A stretch of DNA of 64,000 bases from Linnemannia elongata. Lineage: Eukaryota; Mortierellomycota; Mortierellomycetes; Mortierellales; Mortierellaceae. The stretch is taken from the NCBI GenBank assembly GCA_036320915.1, contig JAXBDG010000005.1, forward strand, positions 2,610,001-2,674,000, in the 5' to 3' direction. Of the stretch, positions 13,464-26,100 are shown piece after piece (the first letter of the stretch is position 1; each line of letters begins with the position of its first letter). Both the position numbers and the translations under genes were made by a program. The notes under the pieces were generated by a model. The model saw only the letters and a list, made by a program, of their open reading frames with translations. It made no database searches and was not told the DNA's origin.

Positions 13464-16400
13464 TGTGATGGTTGATACTGCTTGTTGTGTGTGTGTGTGA
13501 GGGTAGGAGTATGTGCTTATCAAAGTAGAGTGAGTGGAGATATGAGTGAGGATGAGAAGTGACTGATAGTGAGGGGGTTTAGTTTGTGCAAAAAGGGTGT
13601 AAGTATATACAGAGGGGCACGAAAAATAACTGTTGAAGGACAAGAGTGAAGAAAGTGAAAGAAAAAGGGATGCCATGGAGGAGGGAACCCGGTGGTTTAT
13701 ATACTCGAGAGGGAGAGGGAGGAGTAATCAACCATGGATGGCCTGTTCGTAAGCGAATGATGAGTATTATTGAGTATGAGTACTACCACCAGCATACTGC
13801 ATGTATGTATCATATTCAACAAATTGCGACTGAGTTGAATTGAATATGGGTAATGTAGGGGATTGAATTAAAACGGCAAATGTACAGGTTTCTGTAACAA
13901 AACGGGGGAGGGGGGTGAGGGGGAAAAAAAGGCATGAATGAGAAGGAGGGAAGAACATAATTCGAAGACAAAGAAGATTCCCTTCCGCCCGTTGGCCCAA
14001 CTTCAAACAGCTTTCCTCGCCTTCAGGCACCAATCGGTGTGCCTTGTTTTCTGTTATATCAATTATTGAACTGACCTATCGTCTGTTCTGTTCATCGTCA
14101 TCATATATCCACTGCCACTACCCTAGGCTGGCCCTCTTCACACCTCTATCAACGAAAGACAACAAGACAAATATCTAGCTACCTCCCAGAGAACGGCTCA
14201 AGGACGAGACCAGAAAAAGACAGAGAGACATGCAAAGAGTAATGAAGGTGAGATAAATAAGGATGAACGAAGTCCAAAAAATAGCCCTCTTCCCATACCT
14301 TTACATTGCAGTTGCTGAGAGCATTTATTTTTTTCTCACTACATCACTGCTCTCAATCAAACGCAAAGCACAAAGAACCGTTTGTTTTTTTTGTCCAGCT
14401 GGGCCTCACCAAACTTTTTTTTCTTCCTTTTATGATGGACACAAACGAGCGAACAAGGGTGAAGGAGTGACAAAGCAAAGAAAGAAAAAAGGCATATCCA
14501 TCTCTCATCTCAATGTTACAGACTGAGTACAGTTACTTTCCCTTTACTCAAACACAAGAAACGATAAGCAACTTGATCTTCTTTCACGATGGTAGCAACA
14601 ATTTTCTCTCCATGCCGTGAAGGAACTTGTTCTGTTTGGCTAGAACGAAAGAGTGGTTAGTTGCCATTCGTTGGAGTTGTGGTCTTTGGGGAGTTGTCTT
14701 CTGTTTTCTGTCCATTTGGGCTTGAGATCCGAGTTGTTGATGTTATTTTCTTTGATCTCTCGCCACATAAACACCTCTCTTTTACTCTTCTTTCCTGATG
14801 AAAGATAGATTTCTTTTCCAGGCCCGCCATTGTTGAACAAAGTCTAGAAAAACAACTCTTCCCCAAACGGTCAATTGTAAACGACAAAAGAGAAGTGAGG
14901 CTGGCCTTCATTTGTTTATCTTTCAAATCTCATAATCCTCTTTACGCCCATAAACGTGCGCCATTTGTCTACTCTCGGACTTCTCTCGTTGTCGCTGTGG
15001 TTGTTTTTCTTTGGGTGGTGGGAAAAAAAAGGAAAAAATGTCCTCATGGCACCACTTTTCTCTCTTGCTCCTTTCGTTTGTCACACCTTCATTCCCCTCT
15101 TTGCAAGGGTCGGTCACCCTTCGTCTGTCTGCAAGCTGCAGCCAGTTACCCCCCCCCCCCCCCCCCCACGAATGTATCAACTTTTTTCCTTCGTTCCTTC
15201 CCATACCGCCAACCTTCCTGCAGTAGAGAGTGATTGGATAGGCATGTTGGACATTGGAGGCAGAAATGTGCAACGCGCAGGTAGGGCGTAGGACCTTAGT
15301 TACCCTACACCTACGACAGACACATGAGCAACTCGACCTTGCAATGACATTTTGATACAATTTTGTTTGCTTTAATGGGACCCCCTTCATTTCCCTTATC
15401 TTTTCTCAGTATGCCTTTTTTTTTTTCTTCCCTCTACTGTTCCCTTGACGAGGGGCCATGAGGATACGTGAAAAATAAAACAGTTGTACAAGACGGCGTG
15501 TACAATACTGGATATACGTTACAAGCGCATATCCGTTCTGACCCTTGGTCCTCTTCGGCGTGGAAAATCCCTCATGCAATCGATCGTTTATGGTAACGAG
15601 GTAAGTGTCGACCCTAGCACTCAAGCGGGAGTACTACTAGTGCCGTTTTCCTTTTGACACAATCCTGGTCCGTGTTTGGGCCGAAAAAAAAAATCCGCAT
15701 AAGGATGCATCATCGATACTCATAGCACAACCCTGACCATCGATTATCTTCTGCGGCGTCGGGTCTGATTAGGGTGTGAAGTGGGGGAGTGTATGTATTG
15801 CCTTTGGGTTTCTGTCGCTTATGCCCTATGTTAACATCACAAAAAAAACAGGAGTCCAAACGAGTTTTGATGAGAATGCAAAGCGACGAATGCAATGAGG
15901 AGAATCAATGAGAGCATAAGAGGGGGAAGGGATGAGCGAAGGTGGTGTGTGCCAACTGCCAAGAAGAATACAATCCCAGTGAACAAAAGGGCATGTACGA
16001 AAGCAAAAGTAAAACATCAAAAAAACAGAACTCAGCAAAGACGGATTGGCCGGCACTCAGAGGGAACAAGGCAGTAAAGAGAGTTTCTGATAAAGTTCAT
16101 GACCACCCTACTTGTAAATAAATTGCATTTTCGGGGTACTACCTACGGTCATCTCAGTCATTCAACAAACCGGATCCGATATTGACTAGACATTATGCTC
16201 CTCTTTCCTAAAGATGCTCCAGAATCCGAAGTGAGAGGCGGGAGTGGGTAAATATCTAGATCTGTTTAGTCTTGAAACGACAAAGCACGCTGTTCGTTTT
16301 CGCATGAGTAAAAGGGTCAATGAAACTGAATACTGGCCATCGAACGCTGTTTTTGATTGCAATTAGGACCCCTTTCCTTTTTGTCCTACATTCGACTTTT

Positions 16401-17457
16401 TCTTTTCCCCGGTGAATGCGAACGGGGGTCCAAGGGATGAGATGGGGCACCAAGCATATGACGCAAGGACACCAAGGACATCCAAGGAAAAGGTGAAAGA
16501 GAACCGAGGGCGGCAAGGCATTAATTCATTACTGCAGTGTTATAAAAAGGGGTCCGAGTGGAAAGAGAAGGGGAGTATCAAGAATGATATTGCAAAAATC
16601 AGCTGAGATTACCGCTGTCATTATTTTGCGCCCTCCCACCTGTTCCCTTTGAAGCTGTTGAATACAAGGAAAGGGGATGTGAAACGTCCAGGGGTCATCA
16701 CAGATTAATTTTATTTCGAAGCATCGAATGAAAGACTGGCACCCTTATCTCTCTTTCTCTCTCTCTCTCTCTCCCTTCCTCGTGACATGATAACCACCTT
16801 GCTCCATCACTCGCTCGCCTGTTCTCACTTTCTCGTTCTTTCTTCTTGCCATTGTCACACAGATGACCCACGGGGTCCGCAACAACAGCCACAACTACAC
16901 AACAGCCCTCTCCTCCTCCTCACCACTATAACGAGGTGGTGCTCTCAACTTACTCTATTTTCCCATCCACCTGCCCAGCGCCACCCCTCCTCTCCCCCCC
17001 CCCTTTTTTTTTGAACCTTCACATTTGTCACTCCCCTCGTTGCTAACAGAAGGTTGTTCCTAGTTCAGCCATCCGTGGGCTCACTCAGTCCCAAAACCTC
17101 ATTTTTTTTATTCCTTTGGAGTTTTCGATCACGAAAAAAAAAAAGAAAAAGGAGTTGTTTTTAGGAAAACTGTTTTTAGGACGTTCGTCGTGGGAAAACA
17201 TGATGAGCGCTCAAGTGGGAATGACTCTTCCGTCCTCCCTATTCACTTCTTTGCTCCTACAATAGCAAACAGCCGTATTGAAGAGAGTCATTTGATACAA
17301 GCGACAGGCATATATGTATTTTTGTTATTTTTGCAAAAGGGTGAGCGAGTGCGAGCATGAACAGCAAAGGTATATGAAATAGAAAAAAAAAAGAGTACAG
17401 TATGAAGTTGATAAAAGTCCAATGTAAAAAATGGTATTATGTACAATCTACGTAAAA
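13461..17457. other. Long intergenic region
   Basis: No supported gene in about 4 kb. There is a pure C tract of 19 at 15149-15167, a CT repeat near 16750-16775, a hairpin GGCACC/GGTGTGCC near 14026-14043 and several A or T runs. All open stretches have stops in the other frames and low-complexity composition. Confidence 0.5.
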
Positions 17458-19860
17458 TCACATTCTCTCTAAAGGCTCAAGCCCCAAGATTCGCATTCCA
17501 TTTCCCAAAGTAACTCGCGCACACCAAAGCAACAAGAGTCTCGCCTCTGCCAAGTCCTTCTCCCCTGCTTCAGCTGCAGCCTTGACCTGCAAGACCTGGT
17601 TTGCAGAACTGATGGCGTGTGAAAGACCAAAGAGGTAGTTGACGATAGTCGAGGGTTCGAGAGTGTGTAGGGTTGAGAGGGTGATGTCGGGGTATTGGGA
17701 GATCATGTTGGCGAGTTCGTAGGCTTCTGGTTCTGTGAGCAGGGATGTGTTTGCGGATGTGTTTAGCGTTGTGCCTGACTTGTCCGCGATGCTATTGGAC
17801 GCAGAAATAAAGTAGGATGACGAATGGTTACTATTGCCCATAACAATATGGACATGAAACCAGAGGCAGGTCATGAACAAAAAAGACGTAACAGAAAAAG
17901 AACTTACCCGCAGAGACGCGCGTAGGCGTACTGGAGATAAATACCAGTGTTCCCCGTAGACTCTGTCATCCGCTTCCAAGAAAACTCGTACCCCTTGTGA
18001 CTCTTTGCCTGGAAATCCTGGATTACGACCGCGGAGATCCCCAGCTGATCCGCCACCAATTCCACGCTCCCTTCTCCCTCCCTTCCAGAAGACGACTCCT
18101 TGACGGCGTCGAACTTTGCCTGATTCTCCTTCATCTTCTCGAGCATGGTACTTTGTGCCGTGTCGAGGATGTCTTCCAAGAAGACAGCATTGCCCTTCCT
18201 GGTCGACATGCCTTGTACCTTTCCAAACGAAATGTGCTGCAATGATCGACTCCAATGCTCCTGTTGTTTCTGATCCTTGGAGGTCTCGGCGGCCTCGGTG
18301 GCAAAGGCAAGTTCCATGATCTTGAACAACCGCTTCATATGCAAGTTCTGATCATCGCCAATCATATACAAATGCCGATCAAACTTAAACCTCTCCGCCC
18401 TCTCCAAACATGCTGCAACATCCCTTGTTAAATACAACGTTGTCCCATCCGCCCGTCGCAATGTACAAACACCCAGTCCAAACTTCTCCAAGTCCACCAC
18501 CCAGGCACCATCCGCCTCCTCCTTCAACAACCCCTTCGTCCTCAGCAGCTCATAAGCCTGTGGAACAAACCGTGCTGATTCAGACTCTCCAGAGTATATG
18601 TCAAACTCGATCCCGAGGCGTTTATAGATCCGGCGATAGAAGTCGATTGAGAGGGTCCGGAATTCTTGCCAGAGGGAGAGGACTGCGGGATCGCCGTCTT
18701 CCATTTGTTTAAAGTACTGGTTGGCAAGTTTGTCGAGTCCCGGGTTGGTGGTGATGTCCTGATTGATCCGGACGTAAACGTCGTACAGATGTTTGATCGG
18801 ATCCTGGTGCAGCTTTGTCCTGTCCCCGTATCTATCAAACCCCACCGCCATCAGTCCTATTGTTCAATTTTCGATCCATGTAATGATTAGTACCATCGAA
18901 TCACTGAATAAAAAGTACCTTAATGAACGAAAGAGTGTGAGTGTACAAGAATATATCACTTACCGTACTGCTTCCCCCAATCGCCAAGATAATTAATTCC
19001 AACAACATGGTACCCAAACCCCCTCAACAACCTCGTCGCAAAGTTCCCCAAAATTGTCCCCCTCAAATGTCCACCATGAAAGGGTTTTGCGATGTTGGGG
19101 GAACTGTAATCGATCGCCACCACTTTTCCTTCCCCCACCGTTGGGTCCATTCCGTACCCGAGACTCTCCACATGCGCGTTCCAGGTTCCCGTTGATGTTG
19201 ATGTTGTTGCTGTTGACGATGCTGAGCTGAATGAAGTGGAGGAGGTGGAGGATGAGAGGGCAGCTTGTTTGGCGTTTTCGGCGCGAACGACGTCCTGGAT
19301 GGTATCGTGTAAGTATTGGGGTTCGTTGACGGTAAAGTTGAGGAACTGGCCGGCGGGCTGAACAGATCGAATCATCCCACTCGTGTCAAACTATGTTGTT
19401 GTTCATTTTTTTTTGGAAGAGGGAATAATGAGATATCGTTGATGAGTACCCTTGAATGTTTTCAATGGCAATTTCTTGAGGAGGACCTCTAGGAGGGAGC
19501 GTCAATCGATCATTAGAGCGATAGAGAAGCCCGGCGGGCCTGCTCAAAAAATAAAGATCCAATTACCTCGTTCTGTATCCGAGCCAACAACATAGCCCTC
19601 GCATCCGGTATCCGCCCCCCTTGTACCTCTGCCACTACCCCCAAAGTCTCTTTCAATTCAGAGGCCGTCTTCTTGTCAGCCTTCTTCTTTTTCCCTCCTG
19701 AGGTGACCGACGCAGGAAGAAGCCGTGGTAAGGGGATAGAAAACGTTCCGTGTCCTTTAACTTTGGGTCGATCGATCGCCCGAGCAATGGCGCTCGCGTC
19801 CGAGCCAGTCAGTTTGGCTAATTGACCAGCAATCACATTCTTGAACCGCGTCGAAGCCAT
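17458..19860 (-). CDS. Arginyl-tRNA synthetase (class I)
   Basis: Four exons on the minus strand (19567-19860, 18964-19390, 17908-18856, 17458-17791) join in phase to 667 residues, a normal length for eukaryotic ArgRS. The enzyme charges tRNA-Arg with arginine using ATP. Visible order: N-terminal tRNA-binding (Add1-type) domain ending in QFLNFTV; the HIGH-type signature FHGGHLRG after [11 protein letters not shown]; the KMSKS-type signature MSTRKGN; and a C-terminal DALR anticodon-binding domain ending [11 protein letters not shown]. Introns are 107-176 bases. Skipping the region 19450-19486, which looks open, is needed to keep frame. The start at 19860 is the first in-frame ATG; a 10-codon out-of-frame reading ([10 protein letters not shown]) begins 5 bases earlier and overlaps the start. 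Whether it serves cytosol, mitochondria or both cannot be told. Confidence 0.93.
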
Positions 19861-20312
19861 TCCATGTAAACAATGTCCTGGTTCCTGTGTCGTGAATGGA
19901 TGATTGAATGGAAGGAGAGGGAGGGAGGTGTGAAACGAAGGGAAGGGGACTTTCCGTGCCTGGCCTTTGTCAGAAGCAAGCAGCACTGGTAAACAGATTC
20001 ACAGTCACTTCTCTCCCTTCTTGGTCTGCGCTCAAGCAGGTGCAGTTGACGCATCAAACAAAAAAAAAACAGCGCACGTACACACCATATACGATAGACA
20101 TGTTTACGAAGAACATACTCACAAGAGGCATGGTAGGGATTATTTTTTTGGTTATTGGTGTTTATTCCACATTGGTGCTATTCAATTTTTTTGGAACCAC
20201 CAGGGACCGATGGCTTTTGAGAACAAAATAACAGAAAGGAAAAAGGGACAACTGTTTTTGTTGAGTTGAAGGGGTTGGAGAGAAAGGGGTAGGGAGCAGA
20301 GAGTTAGGCAAT
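19861..20312. other. Spacer between ArgRS start and NAC alpha end
   Basis: About 450 bases with no gene. It should contain the ArgRS promoter and NAC alpha 3' end, both read on the minus strand. Confidence 0.6.
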
Positions 20313-21520
20313 TTACATGGTGAGCTCCTATTAGTTTCAAGAAAGAAAAAAAGAGTTGCATGTTAGTAGAAGTTCAGTCGACCATTGATTACACAGACAA
20401 ATAAACAGGCGATACTGAATTGCTCCAAAAAAAACGCAAAGAGAAGAAGCGTACCATGATGGCGTTCACAATGTCGTTGTTGTGGGCCTTCAAGGCCTTG
20501 ACAGCCTTGGAGCGGGTGGTGTTGGCCTGGTTCATGACGAGCTCGATATCCTCCTTGCTGACACCCTCCTCATCGACCTCCTCATCATCCTCAGCGGCGG
20601 CAGAGGCATCGGCCTCGGCGGCGTTGGCATCACCGGCATCCTTGAGGACGTCCTGGGCAGCCTGGAGCTGGGACTGCAAGCTGTTCATGTCCTCGGTCTG
20701 GCCCTCGCCGAAGACGATGTAGGTGTCCGAGTTCAAGGATCTGTAGACATCGGGCTGGGCAATGGCCAAGATGGGAGCACCGGAGCGGCGAACGGTGACA
20801 CGGGTGACACCCTTGACCTTCTGGAGACCGAGCTTAGAGAGGGCCTTGCGGGCCTTGATCTCGCCACGGGACTGGACGCGGGACGAGGCAGAGGCAACCT
20901 GCTGCTCGTTGTCGGACTCGTCAGAGTGGATCTCCTCGATGGTCGCGGTCTTGTTCTCAATATCAGCCCTGTTTTTTTTTTGTTTTGATTTGTCAATGAT
21001 GGGGTGAGTTAGTCAGTGTGTGCAAGGAGCAATCGAGTTGGAATAAAAAGGAGTATGTCCTTGTAAAAGGAGAGGGGTTGAAGGGTCCTGAAGTGGTTAT
21101 GGTAAGCCAGGTGTTGTTTGATAACAACTACCTCCAGTAACAAAAGCTTAGATATTCCCTGCACCTGACCTCCTGCAGAACAATAAAAGACTATGTCTCC
21201 TCCTCCCCTTCTAGCTTTTGATTGACTGATCCGAGTAAAGACTGTGTGCCTTGCGATGGTTGATCCTGCATCCAGTTGTATTCCTTTGTTATTATTTTCG
21301 CTGATGTTTGTTTTTCTTTCTTCGGCTCAGGAGGTCACTTATTTCCCGGATCCAAGAAAGAGAGAAAAAGACTGCAGATCTCGAGTGTTTCGACAGACGC
21401 GCGCCTCCTCCTTTGTTTGAGACCAGCCTGAAAGAGTAAAGTGCTGCTGCTGACGGAGTGGTGGAAGCGTTGAAGGTGCGAAGGCGAGGGTGAGGTTAGA
21501 TCTGTCGGGTTTTCTTACAT
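20313..21520 (-). CDS. EGD2: Nascent polypeptide-associated complex subunit alpha
   Basis: Exons on the minus strand: 21519-21520 (the bases AT), 20455-20968, and 20313-20327 (ELTM and stop), giving 176 residues, close to yeast Egd2 (174). NAC binds nascent chains at the ribosome tunnel exit as an alpha/beta dimer. The NAC domain lies at about residues 45-110 (SRGEIKARKALSKLGLQKV, VTVRRSG, DTYIVFGEG). An acidic linker follows, then a C-terminal UBA domain (VSKEDIELVMNQA ... NDIVNAIMELTM). The start is notable: exon 2 has no usable ATG before the NAC domain's end, but AT followed by GTAAGA at 21518 and CAG before G-GCT-GAT at 20968 rebuild ATG GCT GAT (MADIENKTATIEEIHSDESD). So a 550-base intron would split the start codon. 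The last intron is 127 bases. Confidence 0.92.
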
Positions 21521-22637
21521 TGTGTGTAGTGTGATGTGGTGTGAAGGATGGATTAGAGGCAAACTTGTTTTGATTTTTTCTTCAAAGGATTTTTTTTTTT
21601 CGCTGCTGCAGTGCTTTGTTCTGCACGTGATGGGTATTATTTGGAGTCGTAATTGTTAATAAGTGGACAGGGAACATCAAAACGAGAAAAGAGGGGGGGG
21701 GAAGGGACACAGACAAAGGGAGGAAAAGGGACCATGGACATGCCTGGCTGGCTCATTGCCTGCCTGTGTTGCCTGGGTTGACCCCTCTTTTTGCATTTGA
21801 ATGTGGTGGGGATGGGCTAAATAGAAGTATCGCTACTTCTGCTGCTATGACTGCCTTGACGGTGGCATATAAGTATGCATTGCGGTATATGTATGCTCTG
21901 CTCAATCCCTTATTACATTGACGGTGGTGGTTTAAAAAGGATAGGAGGATAGGAAATGAAGCAAAGGAAAGGGCACACTTACATGAACGAACAACCTCTC
22001 CCCTCACTTTGTTGCTCGTCTGCCCTCCCCCCCTTCTTTGCCTTTTGTTTTGCCAATGTTGAATCGGCAGACAGCAGTAACAGACAGACAAACAATGAAC
22101 AAAAAAAAAGGGCTCTCAGTCTGTGTGTCCTGTGTGTTATGTTCTCTGTTCCCCTGCCCTGATGACCCATGGACCTTTCTTTATTATTTGCATGGTATTT
22201 CCTTCCTTGTGTGCCCAGCCTCTTCCCTTTTCTTGCCTGGTGCACTCACTCTACTGCCTTTCTTGCTGTTCTGCGCTAAATAACAATCGCCCATTGTTGC
22301 CCTGTTCTTTTCTATATAAGTTGCTTCTCCCCCGTCCTCTTTTCCTTCTCTTTTCTTTTCACCATCCTTTTCTTCTTCTTTCCCCCCCTTCGTTCTGTCT
22401 CTCTTCGTCACCCCTTCTTCCTCTTCCCCTTCCCCTCTTCCCACCCCAACGCCCTTTCTTTTGTGTTTTCTCGTATCGTTATTCTCCCTTTTCACGTCTG
22501 TTTTCAATCCCTTTTCTTATTGTTACCTACCCATGTTAACGAACTAAGCTTCCTCCTTCGTCTTCTTGTTCACTTTCTATCTCCTCCTTGTCTAAACGTT
22601 TCTTCTCGTCTTCTTCTTTTTCTTGACAATCAACAGC

Positions 22638-22672
<35 letters not shown>

Positions 22673-22754
22673 AAAAATACCATCCTTACCACCTCCAACC
22701 CTCTTGTACATACCTACGTTTCTTTTCTTTTCTTTTCTCATCTGCAACAACCAC

Positions 22755-22790
<36 letters not shown>

Positions 22791-23146
22791 CACAGCTACA
22801 ACTCCCACTACAAAAAAATCAGAGCGAGTCTGCCCGACTCCGAAACAAACGCCACCAACCTTTTTTTTACATACCAGCCTGGTTGTCGAGTGCCATTCTC
22901 ACTCCTTTTCTCGTTCTTCTCTTCAACGACATACTACTTCTTTAGCTACACCTACTCCTTTCATTCTGCCTGTCTTTTCTCAATTGCTCTTTGTTATTCT
23001 TGTATACCCACCACCACTTTGCAACCAAACCTTTTGTTATCCCACCCCAAAAAGCACTTGATCCCCTTTTTACTTCTACAAAAAAATAAGAAGTAATACC
23101 CAAAAAAGAACTACCCGACCAACACCTTTGTTTTATTACATCAATT
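21521..23146. other. Divergent promoter region between NAC alpha and the RRM/R3H gene
   Basis: About 1.6 kb with no supported gene. It is strongly C/T-rich at 22300-22620, has a (CAA)n run at about 22634-22671 and a pure A tract of 34 at 22756-22789. The A/C-rich part before 23147 looks like a long leader of the plus-strand gene. Confidence 0.55.
22634..22671. repeat. (CAA)n trinucleotide repeat
   Basis: About twelve CAA units in the presumed leader of the RRM/R3H gene, followed 85 bases later by 34 consecutive A residues. Confidence 0.85.
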
Positions 23147-26100
23147 ATGACGACCAACCAACTCGACATGTCCTTTGACGCAATGTCCCTCAGGGATAAC
23201 GGCCCCGTTTCCCCGATCGACCACCACCACCACCACCAACAGCAGTACCAGCACCAGCCGTACCAGCAGCATCAACGCCGCTACTCCCAGTACGGTTCTG
23301 AGCGCGCTCCGACCAGCCCCCTGACGCGCAAGGGGACCAATGGTCATAGCACTGTCTCTGGTGTGAACGGTGGTAACACTACCCCTGGCTACCAGTCCCA
23401 GCGCAACAGCATGGGAATGAACAATGGGAGTCAGAGCATGAACGCCAAGCGACAGTCGAATCGCATGTCCCTTGCCAGTGTGGTAAGTGTTTCTTTTCTT
23501 TTTTTTTTTTTTTTTTTCGTTTTTTCCGTTTTTTCAGTGTCCGTCATAGCTCAGCTGACGAAGACAAAGTGAAGGGAGGGAAGCCAGGAGAGACAGGGGG
23601 ATGGTGTATTTGTTTTCCCTTTTGATTGTCGTTTTGTGTGTGTTTTGAGTTTTCTATGTGCTTCTTTTCCTTCTGTAGGGAGTGAGTGGGAGGGATTGTT
23701 TGTCTGCACAGTGGGTGTATTTTTTGAGTTTTCTGTTTGTGTGCGTCTCTGCTCTTCTTTTTCTCTGTGCTCCCCTCTTTTTCCTTCGACACATGGACAC
23801 ATGCACGGATGGACGGATAAGGCTGGCTGGGCTGTCAAGTCTAGCTCGCTGCTGGTGACTGGAGGAACCACAGAAGGGCGTATATTCGATTTTTATTACT
23901 TTTTCGACCAAGGGTTACTCTCAGGCAATGAATGGTACATGAATTGGGAGTGGGATTGGTATTGCGATTGGTAGCTATTGAGGAGGTTGTGCTAGGATAA
24001 GGAGGATGGATACATGGCATTGCAATACAGCAACAGAGGAATGAAGGAGACAGGGGGAGACAGAGCAGAAGGACGTGCGATTGGTGGTCTAGTCTGCCTG
24101 TGGGATAGAAGAGAAGGGATACTGAGAGGCACGATGGAGAAGGGGCACAACAACAACAACAACAACAACAACAACATCAACAACACTAACACCAACAAAC
24201 ACAACAGCAACAACTACAACAACAACTACAACAACAACTACAGCAGCTACAAGAAAAGAGCAAACAAACGGAAATAACATATCAACAGGGTTTGCTGCAT
24301 GTTTGTTTGTTGGTGTGCTTTAACATGGTTTGGGTGGATACAAGTCCCGTTCACAAGTGAAAGAAAGAGCCCTTCTTCCTCCCTTTCCCCCTCTTCCATC
24401 CCCTTTGGCTTCTTCGCCTCTTTCCCTTCCTTTTCCATTTTCCCGCTGCTGCAACAAAGGAAAACATATGCCCCCCCCCCTGTCCATCCAGCCCTTCCTT
24501 CTTAACAGGCGACACCTTGCTGTTGTTATTGTTGTTGTTGTTGTATTTTCTTGTATCACCCAATCGTCCATTCCACGCTACCATTCGTGCCATCCACCCC
24601 ATCCCATTCTTCCCCCTCCCTCATTGCTCCTCCCTTTTTTTTCTTTTTTTTTTTCTTCCCGCTCAGCCTTTTTGTCGGGCAAATTGGATAAAAAAAAAAA
24701 AAGTATTCTCCTCTGTGTATCTATCTGTCTGTGTGTTGTTTAACCCCAGTTAGGGTGCATGGTGCATGGCCCATGGTCGAAAAATGGCCCATGGTCTATC
24801 GTTCATTCGTTCCTTTCCTTCTTCCCGTCTTGATCTCTTCTACTCTCATTTCCTTTTTCTTTTCCTTCCATGTCGATGCTGCCTTTTGTTTATCCTCGTG
24901 GCAATCACAAATCAAAACAAGCGACTAACATACCTATCCCTCTCTTCCATCTTCTTTCTTCTACCTCTCCTTCACCCACCCATCCCATTCTTCCAATGCT
25001 CCGTCACTGCTCAAACATATATCATGTCCATCCTTACCACACATCTCTTGTGACCCCACATTCGCACACACGCACTCTCTCATTCTCTTTTATCGAAACC
25101 ACACAATCCCTGCACTTCTGCACAATATGATGACAATGTATGTGCATGGTTATCGCTTTCAGAACTGGAGCCCTCCTCAGGCTTCGCCCATCCAGTCGCC
25201 TGTACTCCAGCAGGATCCCCGACAGTCACAGTACTATCAGCACCAGGCCTATGCCTACCAGCCCATGATGCAGCCTGGCCCTCTCCTTGGCCAGTTCCAG
25301 CCCCAACCTTACCAGCAGCCTCCCATGCACATGCAGCAGCCCATGCCACAGCAGCTGGGAGGAGGAGAGGAACACGTCGACACTATCCCAACCGCCATTG
25401 TCATCAAGAACATTCCATTCTCGGTTAAACGCGACTCTCTCCTGGCGATCCTCGACAACCTCGACATCCCTAAGCCCTATGCTTTCAACTACCACTTTGA
25501 CAATGGCATCTTCCGCGGCCTTGCCTTTGCCAACTACCGCACAGCAGAGGAGGCCGACATGGTCTTCCAGTCTGTCAATGGATTCGAGGTCTCGGGACGC
25601 AAGTTGAGGGTCGAGTACAAGAAGGTGATGCCTGCGGCCGAGCAGGAGAAGAGAGATCAGGAAAAGGCTGCTGCTGCCGCCTTGGCTGCTCAGGAGGCCC
25701 TCCAACGCCGAGAGATGGAGATTATGGAGGCCCAACTGTTGGAGCAGCAGCAACAACAACAGGAACGTCAGGAGCGTCAGCGTGAGCTGATGGAGCTGCA
25801 GAGCCGTGAGTTTGACCGCACTCGCAACCGTGCCTCTGCCGCCTTCCTGGAGCGACGCGATTCCGGACGCAGTCTGTTGGATCGAGACGAGTCTGTCGGT
25901 AAGTTTCACTTCTTGTTTGTACTCCCACCATGCACCATGCGTGATCAATTGAGGATGCATTGCCAACGTGTGATGTGTCTGATGTAGTACAAGCCCAAGC
26001 CACTAGACAAGCATGCTAACGTGGTCAATTGGGTTCCTCTTCTTGCCTTGTGCTCGCCGTTCACTTGGACATCATAGCAAACTTGAACCAGCTGGATCTG

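Noticed and set aside
19450..19486. Possible extra ArgRS exon reading [12 protein letters not shown]
   Set aside because: It is bounded by AG and GT but leaves one base over, so the next exon (FDTSG) would be read in the wrong frame. Joining exon 1 straight to that exon is in phase and gives the expected [16 protein letters not shown] sequence.
24014..24280. Open frames rich in Asn (plus) or Val (minus)
   Set aside because: They are translations of the CAA-type repeat within an intron.
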